Assembly (NCBI RefSeq): GCF_003762835.1
Contig: NZ_RJWA01000001.1
Location: 1 to 64,000 of the forward strand
Origin: Micromonospora sp. HM5-17
GTDB lineage: Bacteria; Actinomycetota; Actinomycetes; Mycobacteriales; Micromonosporaceae
Direction: 5' to 3'
DNA: 64,000 bases
The notes beneath the pieces were generated by a model. That model worked only from the letters and a program-made list of their open reading frames with translations, had not been told where the DNA came from and did not search any database. The translations under genes and the position numbers were made by a program. Shown here piece by piece: positions 52,320 through 60,835 of this stretch; position 1 is the stretch's first letter, and the number at the start of each line of letters is the position of its first letter.

Positions 52320-52666
52320 CGATCCCGGTGGTGGCATCGCGGGCCGACGTGCAGGTGGCTGCGCGGCTGTTCCACGGGCTGGCGGAGCCGACCCGCCTGG
52401 CCCTGCTGACAGTCCTGCTCGACGGGGAGCGCACCGTCACTGAACTGGTGCGGGCAGTCGGGGCCAGCCAGTCGGGGGTGTCCGGGCATCTGGCGTGTCT
52501 GCGTAGCTGCGGCCTGGTTACCAGCAGCCCGGGTCCGGGCCGTTCGGTGCGGTACCGGCTGGCCTCGACCAGCCTGCACACCCTGCTGCGCGCCGCGGAG
52601 GAACTGCTCGCCGACGGCGGGCATCCCGTCACGTTGTGCGCCGAACAGGGGAGCCAGTACCTGTGA
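52316..52666 (+). CDS. CmtR-like ArsR/SmtB metal sensor
   Basis: 116 residues. Winged helix (LAEPTRLALLTVLLDGERTV, ASQSGVSGHLACLRSCGLVT) with cysteines in ACLRSCGL and VTLCAEQG matching CmtR metal ligands. ATG overlaps the resB stop (ATGA) and its stop overlaps the TlpA gene, so the sensor is embedded in the cytochrome-maturation operon and probably controls it through the dyad at 50641. Confidence 0.9.
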   Translation: MTIPVVASRADVQVAARLFHGLAEPTRLALLTVLLDGERTVTELVRAVGASQSGVSGHLACLRSCGLVTSSPGPGRSVRYRLASTSLHTLLRAAEELLADGGHPVTLCAEQGSQYL

Positions 52667-53277
52667 TCATCCGACACCGGTGGTTCGGCGGGGTGGCAGT
52701 GTTGGCGGCGATGGGTGTGGCGGTAGCCGGCTGCGCCGGCGGGCCGCCCCGCGACGCCGGCCTGTCCGGCAGCGGCGTGGTGTCAGCCGCAGATGCCGGC
52801 CGGGTAGAGCCGGGCGCGAGTGTCGTCTATGCCGCCGCGGACCGGGCACCGGCCCCCACGTTGGCCGGTGAGCTGCTCGACGGGGTCCAACTCGACACCA
52901 CCACGCTGGATGGACAGGTCGTCGTGGTGAACTTCTGGGCATCGTGGTGCGCGCCGTGCCGGGCCGAGGCCGGCGAGCTGAACGCCACCCACGCTGCCAC
53001 AGAGAAGCTCGGGGTGCGGTTCGTGGGGGTGAACATCCGCGACGGGCGGGACCAGGCCCGCGCGTTCGTCGAGGGCCGAGAGGTGTACCCGAGCCTGTTC
53101 GACCCGGCCGGGAAGATCGCGTTGGGGTTCACCGACGTGTCACCCAACACGATTCCGGCCACACTGATCATCGACCGGCAGGGGCGCGTGGCGGTGGTGC
53201 TGCGCAAGGCGGTCACCCAACGAGAGCTGGAACCGCTGGTACGCCAGATCGCCGAGGAACCGACAAGTGGTGGGTGA
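52663..53277 (+). CDS. TlpA/ResA-like thiol-disulfide lipoprotein
   Basis: 204 residues with a lipoprotein signal (lipobox VAGC near residue 24) and a thioredoxin fold with active site FWASWCAPCRAEAGEL and cis-Pro in SPNTIPATLIID. A membrane-anchored extracytoplasmic reductant for apocytochrome or metal-site cysteines (ResA/CcmG role), fed electrons by the CcdA protein encoded next. GTG overlaps the sensor stop. Confidence 0.92.
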   Translation: MIIRHRWFGGVAVLAAMGVAVAGCAGGPPRDAGLSGSGVVSAADAGRVEPGASVVYAAADRAPAPTLAGELLDGVQLDTTTLDGQVVVVNFWASWCAPCRAEAGELNATHAATEKLGVRFVGVNIRDGRDQARAFVEGREVYPSLFDPAGKIALGFTDVSPNTIPATLIIDRQGRVAVVLRKAVTQRELEPLVRQIAEEPTSGG

Positions 53278-54061
53278 CGTGTTCGCCGAGGTGGCGACCT
53301 CCGGGCCGCTGATCCTCGCTGTCGGGGTAGCCACCCTGGCCGGGTTGGTCAGCTTCCTGTCCCCCTGCGTGCTGCCGCTGGTGCCCGGCTACGTCTCCTA
53401 CATCACCGGCATGGCCGGCGACGACGTGACCCGCCACACCAACCCGGTGGCGAGCGCGCCGGTCCTCACCGCCCGTCGAACAGGCCGGGGTCGTGTGCTC
53501 GCCGGTACCCTGCTGTTCGTCGCCGGGTTCACCGTCGTGTTCATCCTGACCGCCGTCGCGGTAGCCGGCGCCGGCAGGCTGCTGCTGGTACACGCCCGCA
53601 CCGTGGAAATCGTCGCCGGCGCGCTGACGGTCGTACTCGGACTCAGCTTCCTCGGCCTGGTGCCGATGGGCCAGTACGAGCGGCGCCTGCGCCGGCTACC
53701 CGCGCCGGGCCTGGCTGGCGCTCCGATACTCGGGTTGGTGTTCGGCATCGGATGGGTGCCCTGCGTGAGCCCCACACTGGGCGCGGTGCTCGCCCTGTCC
53801 GCGGTTGACGCCACCACCGGCCGGGCGATCGTCCTCGCCGTCGCCTACTGCGTGGGTCTCGGCGCCCCGTTCGTGTTGTTCGGTCTGGGCCTGCGTCGGG
53901 TACTCGGCGCCCTCACCGTCGCCCGCCGGCACAGCCGCGCCATCACCCGCGCCGGCGGGCTGCTGCTCATCCTGGTCGGAGTCGCCTTGATGACCGGGTG
54001 GTGGTCGGCGTTCACCATCTGGCTGCGCGCCACCATCGGCCCCGGTCAGGTCGGAATATGA
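53267..54061 (+). CDS. ccdA: CcdA-family thiol:disulfide transporter
   Basis: 264 residues with six or more helices and the paired redox cysteines in LVSFLSPCVLPLVPGYVSYI and IGWVPCVSPTLGAVLAL. Carries electrons from cytosolic thioredoxin to TlpA-like proteins. GTG 53267 lies 11 bp inside the end of the TlpA gene; its stop overlaps the Lnt start. Confidence 0.94.
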   Translation: MVGDVFAEVATSGPLILAVGVATLAGLVSFLSPCVLPLVPGYVSYITGMAGDDVTRHTNPVASAPVLTARRTGRGRVLAGTLLFVAGFTVVFILTAVAVAGAGRLLLVHARTVEIVAGALTVVLGLSFLGLVPMGQYERRLRRLPAPGLAGAPILGLVFGIGWVPCVSPTLGAVLALSAVDATTGRAIVLAVAYCVGLGAPFVLFGLGLRRVLGALTVARRHSRAITRAGGLLLILVGVALMTGWWSAFTIWLRATIGPGQVGI

Positions 54062-55710
54062 ACGTGCGGGTGCGGCAACCCCCGGCCAACCCCGATCCGG
54101 TGACCCGGTGGGTACTCCGGCGGCGGCTCTCGCCTGTCGAGGCCGTGGCCGCCGCCGGTCTCGCCGGGCTGGCGTTGGTGATGTCGTTCCCGCCCTACAA
54201 CTGGTGGTGGGCTGCCCCCGCCGCGGTGGCGCTGCTGGCGGTGGCGGTGCACCGCCGCACCACCCGGGCAGGCGCCGGGCTAGGCGCGATGACCGGACTG
54301 GTGTTCTTCACCCCGCTGCTGTCCTTCACCGGGCTGCAGGTCGGCTGGTGGCCATGGCTGCTGCTGGCCGCGCTCCAGGCGCTGTACCTGGCTCTGCAAG
54401 GCGCCGCCGCAGCCTACGCAAGCGCGCTCGTCGACCGCGCGTGGTGGATGTGGCCGCCCCTGACCGGGCTGCTGTGGGTCGGGCAGGAAGCACTGCGTTC
54501 ACGTACGCCTTTCGGTGGTTTCCCGTGGGGACGGCTCGCGTTCGCCCAAGCCGACGCTCCGACGCTGCGACTGGCCTCGTTCGGCGGCGCCCCCCTGGTC
54601 ACCTTCGCGGTCGCCGTCGCCGGCGGCCTGCTCGCCACCGCGATATGGCGGCTCACCGTGCGGATCGACATCCCGGTACGCCACCGCGCCAGCCAAGCCA
54701 GCCTGCTCACCGCAGCCGCCGTTGTGGTGATCGGGCTCGGCGCCCTGGTGCCCACGCCCGCCGCCGACGGCCGAACCGTGGTCGTAGCCGTCGTGCAGGG
54801 CAACGTGCCCCGCATGGGTTTGGACTTCAACGCCCAACGCCGGGCCGTGCTCGACAACCACGTCACGGCGACACTCAATCTCGCGCACGCCGTGAACGAG
54901 CAGCGCGAGCCACGCCCCGACCTGGTGGTGTGGCCGGAAAACTCCTCCGACATCGACCCGCTGACCAACCCGGACGCCGCCGAACGGATCAACACCGCCG
55001 CGCGGGCCATCGGCGTACCCATCCTGGTCGGCGCCGTCCTGCAAGGCCCAGGACCGGGCAAGGTCCGCAACGCCGGCCTGGTGTGGACCCCACAGGACGG
55101 GCCGGCCGACACCTACGTCAAACGCCACCCCGTGCCGTTCGCCGAGTACATACCGATGCGAACACTGGTGCGCAGGATCACCCACCTGGTCGACCGGGTC
55201 CGCGCCGACTTCATCGCCGGTACCCGCCCCGGCGTGCTCACCATCGCCGGAACCCCCGTCGGCGACGTCATCTGCTTCGAGGTCGCCTACGACAGCCTGG
55301 TCCGCGACACGATCACCGGCGGCGCCCAGCTCCTGGCCGTCCAAACCAACAACGCCACCTTCAACTACGCCGAGGCCACCCAGCAGTTGGCCATGGTGCG
55401 GCTGCGAGCCGTCGAACACGGCCGTCCCGCGTTGATGGCCTCGACCGTAGGGGTCTCCGCGTTCGTCGACCCCGACGGCAGCGTCCACCAGGCCACCAGC
55501 ATGAACACCCAGGCCGTTCTCGTCCGCGAACTACGCCTCGCCGCTACCCGCACCCTCGCCACGCGACTCGGCGCCGCCCCCGAATGGGTGCTCGTAGCGG
55601 CCGTCATCGCAGCGTTGATCGCCGCCAGCCACCTGCGGCGCGCAAACAGACGGCCGACCAGGCCGACCATGCAACCGACCGGCCCCGTTGCCGCCCGGGA
55701 GGATCCGTGA
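54058..55710 (+). CDS. lnt: Apolipoprotein N-acyltransferase (Lnt)
   Basis: 550 residues: N-terminal membrane part (about 35-235, VMSFPPYNWWWAAPAAVALL typical of Lnt) and a nitrilase-like catalytic domain with Glu in LVVWPENSSDID (about 295), Lys in YVKRHPVPFAEYIP (about 354) and Cys in DVICFEVAYDS (about 403). Acylates the N-terminal Cys of lipoproteins. As an accessory copy within a metal-regulated operon it pairs with the island LspA. ATG overlaps the ccdA stop. Confidence 0.94.
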   Translation: MNVRVRQPPANPDPVTRWVLRRRLSPVEAVAAAGLAGLALVMSFPPYNWWWAAPAAVALLAVAVHRRTTRAGAGLGAMTGLVFFTPLLSFTGLQVGWWPWLLLAALQALYLALQGAAAAYASALVDRAWWMWPPLTGLLWVGQEALRSRTPFGGFPWGRLAFAQADAPTLRLASFGGAPLVTFAVAVAGGLLATAIWRLTVRIDIPVRHRASQASLLTAAAVVVIGLGALVPTPAADGRTVVVAVVQGNVPRMGLDFNAQRRAVLDNHVTATLNLAHAVNEQREPRPDLVVWPENSSDIDPLTNPDAAERINTAARAIGVPILVGAVLQGPGPGKVRNAGLVWTPQDGPADTYVKRHPVPFAEYIPMRTLVRRITHLVDRVRADFIAGTRPGVLTIAGTPVGDVICFEVAYDSLVRDTITGGAQLLAVQTNNATFNYAEATQQLAMVRLRAVEHGRPALMASTVGVSAFVDPDGSVHQATSMNTQAVLVRELRLAATRTLATRLGAAPEWVLVAAVIAALIAASHLRRANRRPTRPTMQPTGPVAAREDP

Positions 55711-56162
55711 CCGCCGTACCGCCCAGCCGTCCCCCAGCCGCCGCACCCCGACCCACTCTGCTCGCTCCACTCGGCGCGGCCGGTCTGTTCGCCGCCGCCA
55801 TCGCATGGGTGCTCACTCACGACCCCACCGATGCGATACCCGATCCCGGCGGCGCCTGCCTCTGGACCGCGCTGACCGGAACCCAAGGACCAACCTGCGG
55901 CGGCACCCGGATGATGTGGTACCTGCTGCACGGCGACCTCGTGCAGGCCGCCCGCCACCACCTGCCCGCCCTGCTCGCCGTGCCGGTCGTCATCTACGCC
56001 TGGGCGCGGTGGACCGCCCAGGCCGCCGGGCGACACCTACCCACCCCGCCGGCACCCCGCTGGCTGCTGATCACCTACGCCGCATCCTGGCTGGTGTTCG
56101 CGGTGGCGCGGAATCTGCCCTGGCCGCCGTTCACCGGGCTGCACCTGACCGACATCCAGTAA
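55707..56162 (+). CDS. DUF2752 membrane protein
   Basis: 151 residues with three helices and the DUF2752 motif: CLWTALTGTQGPTCGGTRMM then YLLHGDLVQAARHHLPALLA (C-P-x-x-x-L-T-G...CGGTR, H-G-D). Function unknown. GTG overlaps the lnt stop, so it is part of the operon. Paired Cys residues face the extracytoplasmic side and could accept electrons from CcdA/TlpA. Confidence 0.88.
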   Translation: MTAVPPSRPPAAAPRPTLLAPLGAAGLFAAAIAWVLTHDPTDAIPDPGGACLWTALTGTQGPTCGGTRMMWYLLHGDLVQAARHHLPALLAVPVVIYAWARWTAQAAGRHLPTPPAPRWLLITYAASWLVFAVARNLPWPPFTGLHLTDIQ

Positions 56163-56201
56163 CCACCAACCCCAGGCTCTCGCCCCGAGAAGGAATTTCC
56201 C

Positions 56202-57173
56202 ATGGCAGCGCTGTCCGACCAGTTCCTCATCGCCACCCTGCTGGCCTACCTTGCCGCGATGGTGGGCTACGCCGCCGAACACGCCGCCCGCCGCACCGCC
56301 ACCGCGACCCCAACCCGCGCCCGGATCCCGGCCATGGCGGGCGCACCCACACCCCAGTCGCTGCCACCCGAGCCAGACAGCAGCACCCAGCCGCCCACCC
56401 GAGGGCGATGGGCCGGATGGCTCGCCACCGCCGCCACCACGCTCGGCGCCGCCACCCAAGCGGTGTGCCTCGTCACCCGCGGACTAGCGGCCGACCGGGT
56501 CCCGTGGGGAAACATGTACGAGTTCGTCCTCGCGGTCACCCTGGTCGGCATCCTCGCCTGGCTCACCCTGCTCACCCGCCGCCCCGCCGTCCGGCCGGTC
56601 GGGCTGTACGTCACCCTCGCCACCGTCATCCTGCTCGGACTCGCCGGCATGCGCCTGTACACCCCCGCCGGCCCCCTCGTCCCCGCGTTGAACTCGTACT
56701 GGCTGAAAATCCACGTCAGCACGGCCGCGATCGCCACCGGAATCTTCCTCCTCGGATTCGTCGCCGCCAGCGCCTACCTGATCCGACTCGCACACGACCG
56801 GGCCACCACTACCGGCCGCTCACCGGGATTCGTGGCCTCACTCGGCCGGCACCTACCAACCACCGACGCCCTCGAACGGCAGTCGTTCCAGCTACACGCC
56901 ATCGCATTTCCCATCTGGACCTTCGCCGTCGTCGCGGGCGCCATCTGGGCCGAAGCCGCCTGGGGCCGCTACTGGGGCTGGGACCCCAAAGAAACCTGGG
57001 CATTCATCTCCTGGGTCGCCTACGCCGGATACCTCCACGCCCGCGCCACCCCCAGCGTCAAACGCCCCCTCACCGCGTGGCTGGCCGTCCTCGGCTGGGC
57101 CACGATGATGTTCAACCTATTCGCCGTCAACCTCGTCATCGCCGGCCTGCACTCCTACGCCGGCACCGACTGA
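56202..57173 (+). CDS. ccsB: CcsB/CcsA-type cytochrome c heme-delivery protein
   Basis: 323 residues, about eight helices, with the heme-handling WWD-type motif WGRYWGWDPKETWAFISW and conserved His in WLKIHVSTAAIATGIF and SFQLHAIAFPIWTF. Partner of ResB in system II cytochrome c synthesis. An unusual 40-residue Pro/Thr-rich cytosolic insert (about 30-70) follows the first helix. Start ATG 56202 with AAGGAA upstream. Last gene of the operon. Confidence 0.93.
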   Translation: MAALSDQFLIATLLAYLAAMVGYAAEHAARRTATATPTRARIPAMAGAPTPQSLPPEPDSSTQPPTRGRWAGWLATAATTLGAATQAVCLVTRGLAADRVPWGNMYEFVLAVTLVGILAWLTLLTRRPAVRPVGLYVTLATVILLGLAGMRLYTPAGPLVPALNSYWLKIHVSTAAIATGIFLLGFVAASAYLIRLAHDRATTTGRSPGFVASLGRHLPTTDALERQSFQLHAIAFPIWTFAVVAGAIWAEAAWGRYWGWDPKETWAFISWVAYAGYLHARATPSVKRPLTAWLAVLGWATMMFNLFAVNLVIAGLHSYAGTD

Positions 57174-57263
57174 CCCCTGCCCATCAAAGCCGGGGCAACG
57201 TCCCTTCTCGCGGTGCAGCTCGACGTGCTCGGTGTGTCTGTCGGCTCCGCCTGATAACTGAAT

Positions 57264-57500
57264 CTGTCTGCCAGTCGGCGCGGGCACCTGTTCGCCGGCC
57301 GGCTCGGCTTCTCCTACCCGGCGTGGCGCCGCTGGAGGCGGCTGCTGAAGGCCGTCCAGGCGGTGCGAGCCGGCGCCAGTCTCACTCAGGCCGCGCACGA
57401 CGCGGGTTTCGCCGACAGCGCTCACCTGTCCCGCATTTTCCGGGCCATGTTCGGCATCACCCCGAGCGAGGCGCTGGCCGCGATCAGACGGCGGCGGTAG
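57264..57500 (+). pseudogene. AraC-family C-terminal fragment (duplicate of 44710 gene)
   Basis: Frame LSASRRGHLFAGRLGFSYPA ... AHDAGFADSAHLSRIFRAMF ... stop at 57498-57500. It is an evident paralogue of residues 157-235 of the AraC regulator at 44710-45417, and the 18 bp after the stop (CAGCGGATCCGTTCAAG) match the sequence after that gene with one change. No cupin domain or start. Together the two copies bracket the 12-kb metal/cytochrome block. Confidence 0.88.
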
Positions 57501-57550
57501 CAGCGGATCCGTTCAAGCCCGTCGGCCGCCCCCGGTGGACGCTCAACGGC

Positions 57551-59830
57551 ATGTCCACGAACCAGCCACCGACGGCACCACACACTCGCCACGCTCCAGG
57601 CCATGTTAGGGAGGAGCAGGCGACAAGAACGGCGCCCGTGCCGGACGGTGTTCTGGCCAGGCTGGGACGTTTCTCGGCCCGCCACCGCCGCCTCGTGCTC
57701 GCTCTGGCGTTGGCCGCGGCGGTCCTGGCCGCCGTGGTCGGCGCGGGCGCCGCCGACCGGATGGGCTCCGGAGGGCTCACCGACCCGAACGCCCCATCAG
57801 CGCGGGCCGCTACCCTGCTCGCCGACCGGTTCGACGCAGGCGATCCGCACCTCGTGCTCCTCGCCGAAGCGCCGCACTCGGTCGACGACCCCGCCGCGGT
57901 CGTCGCCGGTACCGACCTGACGCAGCGGGTCCACCGCACTCCGGGGGTGCGGGCGGTCGACTCGTACTGGTCGCCGGGCAACCCACCAGCACTGCGGTCC
58001 AAGGACGGGCGGGTCGGACTCCTGCTGATTCGTATGCACGGCGACGAGGACGCCGCCGAACTTGTGACCGCCCAGGTGATGGAGCAAGTCACCGACGACG
58101 GGGTCCTGCGCGTGCGCGCGACCGGGCCCGCGCAACTGGACCGGGAGATCGACGCGCAAGCCGACGCCGACCTCACCCGCGCCGAACTGCTCACCGCGCC
58201 GCTGACGCTCCTCGTCCTCGTCCTCGTCTTCGGCAGCGTGGTCGCGGCCGGACTTCCCCTACTCATCGGGGTCTTCGCCATCACCACCACTCTCGCCGTC
58301 CTGGCAGCGATCACCGCGATCACGGACGTGTCGGTGTTCTCTCTCAATCTGACCACCGCGCTCGGCCTCGGCCTGGCGATCGACTACAGCCTGTTCCTCA
58401 TCACCCGCTACCGGGAAGAACTCGCCACTGGTCACACCGTCGTCGACGCCATCGCCGCCGCGATGCACACCGCCGGCCGGACGATCCTGTACTCCGCGGT
58501 CACGGTTGCCCTGGCGTTGTCAGCGCTGCTGGTCTTCCCCGGCTACTTCCTCCGCTCGTTCGCCTACGCCGGCATCGCGGTGTCCCTGCTGACCGCCGCC
58601 GCGACACTGCTCGTCCTACCCGCCCTGCTCGCCATCACCGGGCACCGCATCAACGCCCTCAACCTGCGACGACTGTTCGGCCGCACCGGCACCACCACCC
58701 GGGCCGGTAGGGGAGGTGGCTGGCATCGGCTCGCCATGGCGGTGATGCGCCGGCCCGTCCTGGTGTCCCTGGTCACCGTCGCCGCGCTCGGCGCTCTCGC
58801 CGCTCCGTTCACCCGCGCTGAGTTCGGCATCAACGACCACCGCGTCCTGCCCGACGACGCACCCGGTCACGTGGCTGCCGAACAACTCCGTACCCGGTTC
58901 GCCGCCGGGCTGACCACCGGCACCACGGTCATCCTGGACGGACCCGTCACCGTCCAGGATCTCGGGAGCTACGCCGACGCGGTGTCACGGCTGCCGCACG
59001 TCACCCGCGTCGACACCGCGCTCGGCAGCCACATCGACGGCCAGCACGTCACCGACACCGCCGAGCAGTCAGGCCGGTTCCGCACCGACGACGGCTCCAC
59101 CTGGCTGTCAGTCAGCACGGACATCGAACCGATCTCCGCCGACGGCATTGGCCTGGTCAACGACATCCGGCAGCTACCAGCGCCCGCACCCGTCCTGATC
59201 GCCGGAGCTGCCGCCACGCTCGTCGACACCCGCGACACGATCGTCGACCGGCTGCCATGGGCCCTAATCATTGTCCTGGCCACCACCGCGTTGCTGCTGT
59301 TCGCCCTCACCGGCTCGCTGCTGATCCCCGCCCAAGCCATCCTGCTATCCACCCTCAGCCTCACCGCGACGTTCGGCACCCTCGTCTATGTCTTCCAGGA
59401 CGGCAACCTCCGCAACCTGCTCGGCGACTTCACCCCCACCGGCTGGATCGACATCACCGCCCCGATCCTGATGTTCTGCGTCGCCTACGGCCTCGCCATG
59501 GACTACGAAATGTTCCTCATCTCCCGCATCAAGGAGGAACACGACGCCAGCGGCGACAACAGCCACGCCGTCGCCGTCGGCCTGCAACGCACCGGCCGCC
59601 TCATCACCGCCGCTGCCATCCTCATCGCCATCGTCCTCGGCGCCCTGGCCACCTCCGGCATCACCTACCTCAAAATGCTCGGCGTCGGCCTCACCATCGC
59701 CGTTCTCGTCGACGCCTTCATCATCCGCACCCTGCTACTACCCGCCCTCATGCGCCTCACCGGACCAGCCAACTGGTGGGCACCCGAACCACTACGCCGC
59801 CTTCAGACAAGACTCGGGCTCAGGCACTGA
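57551..59830 (+). CDS. MMPL/RND-family transporter
   Basis: 759 residues with two RND half-units, each one helix, an extracytoplasmic domain and five helices. Conserved GLGLAIDYSLFLITRYREE (about 280) and VAYGLAMDYEMFLISRIKEE (about 645) carry the MmpL-type Asp-Tyr proton-relay pair. Actinomycete MMPL proteins export lipids, siderophores or drugs. The ATG at 57551 has only a weak Shine-Dalgarno. Its 3' end overlaps a truncated oxidoreductase by 39 bp on the opposite strand. Confidence 0.9.
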   Translation: MSTNQPPTAPHTRHAPGHVREEQATRTAPVPDGVLARLGRFSARHRRLVLALALAAAVLAAVVGAGAADRMGSGGLTDPNAPSARAATLLADRFDAGDPHLVLLAEAPHSVDDPAAVVAGTDLTQRVHRTPGVRAVDSYWSPGNPPALRSKDGRVGLLLIRMHGDEDAAELVTAQVMEQVTDDGVLRVRATGPAQLDREIDAQADADLTRAELLTAPLTLLVLVLVFGSVVAAGLPLLIGVFAITTTLAVLAAITAITDVSVFSLNLTTALGLGLAIDYSLFLITRYREELATGHTVVDAIAAAMHTAGRTILYSAVTVALALSALLVFPGYFLRSFAYAGIAVSLLTAAATLLVLPALLAITGHRINALNLRRLFGRTGTTTRAGRGGGWHRLAMAVMRRPVLVSLVTVAALGALAAPFTRAEFGINDHRVLPDDAPGHVAAEQLRTRFAAGLTTGTTVILDGPVTVQDLGSYADAVSRLPHVTRVDTALGSHIDGQHVTDTAEQSGRFRTDDGSTWLSVSTDIEPISADGIGLVNDIRQLPAPAPVLIAGAAATLVDTRDTIVDRLPWALIIVLATTALLLFALTGSLLIPAQAILLSTLSLTATFGTLVYVFQDGNLRNLLGDFTPTGWIDITAPILMFCVAYGLAMDYEMFLISRIKEEHDASGDNSHAVAVGLQRTGRLITAAAILIAIVLGALATSGITYLKMLGVGLTIAVLVDAFIIRTLLLPALMRLTGPANWWAPEPLRRLQTRLGLRH

Positions 59831-60211
59831 CTCCGCCCACAAAAGCGGAGTGTCAGCGAAAGCACGTGCCGTCAAGCGCTGACGAGCTGCCAGAGCAGAA
59901 AGACGTTCGACCCGCATGCCCGTGCGGATCTCCACGCCCAGCGTGGCGGCGTACCGCTGGAGGTAGGCGATCACCTCGTCCCGCCCCGGGTAGCGGTCAG
60001 GGTCGCCGGGAAACGGCATGTCCGGCATGCCGCTGTACCGGGCGGGGGAGAACAGGGTCAGGCTGTCGTAGTAGCCGGACCAGGAGCCGGTGATCCGGTC
60101 ACCTGCTTCGAGGATCAGGGGGCGCAGTCCGGCGCGCTGTGCCGCGCGGGCGGCTGCCAGCCCCGACTGGCCCGCTCCGACGATGACCACGGGCAGTGAT
60201 TCATTGCTCAT
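59792..60211 (-). pseudogene. Truncated FAD-dependent monooxygenase (ArsO-like)
   Basis: Begins MSNESLPVVIVGAGQSGLAA (Rossmann FAD-binding GxGxxG), then GDRITGSWSGYYDSLTLFSP and MPFPGDPDRYPGRDEVIAYL, typical of flavin monooxygenases found in ars operons. Homology-like sequence stops at about residue 100 (near 59910); the full enzyme is about 350 residues. The tail overlaps the MMPL gene end. Probably truncated when the MMPL block arrived. Divergent from an ArsR gene. Confidence 0.75.
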
Positions 60212-60215
60212 GCAG

Positions 60216-60253
60216 CCATTATATCGTCATTTCGCGAGACGACGATATGATGG
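60216..60253. promoter_or_regulatory. ArsR operator between arsO remnant and arsR
   Basis: Thirteen-bp arms CCATTATATCGTC (60216-60228) and GACGATATGATGG (60241-60253) with one mismatch and a 12-bp spacer, centred between divergent genes. Likely binding site of the ArsR encoded at 60272. Confidence 0.75.
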
Positions 60254-60271
60254 TTGTCCTAGGCTAGGGAC

Positions 60272-60628
60272 ATGCGTGCACTAGCCGATGGCGACGAGGG
60301 ATCCGCCCCGTCCGTTCGTCGTGGCCCCCAGGACTCGGGGCCGGCGGAGCTGTCGGAGAAGACCCACGAGTTCCTCAAGGCCCTGGCCAGTACGTCACGT
60401 CAGCGGATCATGATGCTGTTCTCCCAGGGCGCCGAACTGTCGGTCAACGAGGTCGCCGCACAAGCCGGCATCGGACAGTCGACCGCGTCGGAGCAGCTGA
60501 CGCTGCTGCGTCGCGGCGGCATCCTCACCTCCCGCCGCGAGGGCAAGATCGTGCTCTACCGTGCGGATCGTGACAGCGTCCTGGACGTGCTGGACAACCT
60601 CCGGGCCTACCTGCTCACCTGCTGCTGA
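60272..60628 (+). CDS. arsR: ArsR-family regulator
   Basis: 118 residues, winged helix (LASTSRQRIMMLFSQGAELS, AGIGQSTASEQLTLLRRGGI) with a vicinal Cys pair at the very C-terminus (LLTCC), reminiscent of ArsR proteins that bind As(III) with C-terminal cysteines. ATG at 60272 preceded by AGGGA. Divergent from the arsO remnant, with a palindromic operator between. Confidence 0.88.
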   Translation: MRALADGDEGSAPSVRRGPQDSGPAELSEKTHEFLKALASTSRQRIMMLFSQGAELSVNEVAAQAGIGQSTASEQLTLLRRGGILTSRREGKIVLYRADRDSVLDVLDNLRAYLLTCC

Positions 60629-60835
60629 ACCGTAGCCGCGCAAGTGCGGGGTATCGGCTGCGTAGGTACGCAAGCATCCGGGCGTTGGCGCCGGTGCGTG
60701 CCGGCGCCGGGCCCGTCGGGTGGCGAGAGGGTCGACATCCCCTCGGCGGCGAGACGCCGGCTTCACTGGCGGGTTCGTGCCCCGCGCCACGTCAGGGCCT
60801 GCTCCCAGTCATGGCCGGCGTCAGGCCGGCAGTGC

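Noticed and set aside
45729-57173. A c-type cytochrome substrate for the ResB/CcsB pair
   Set aside because: No protein with a signal peptide and CxxCH motif was found in this block or nearby.
54108-59830. Very long plus-strand frames through the lnt-ccsB-MMPL region, including one of 1380 codons
   Set aside because: They contain the real DUF2752 and MMPL frames only in part; the remainder is out-of-frame, Arg/Pro/His-rich shadow of lnt and ccsB.
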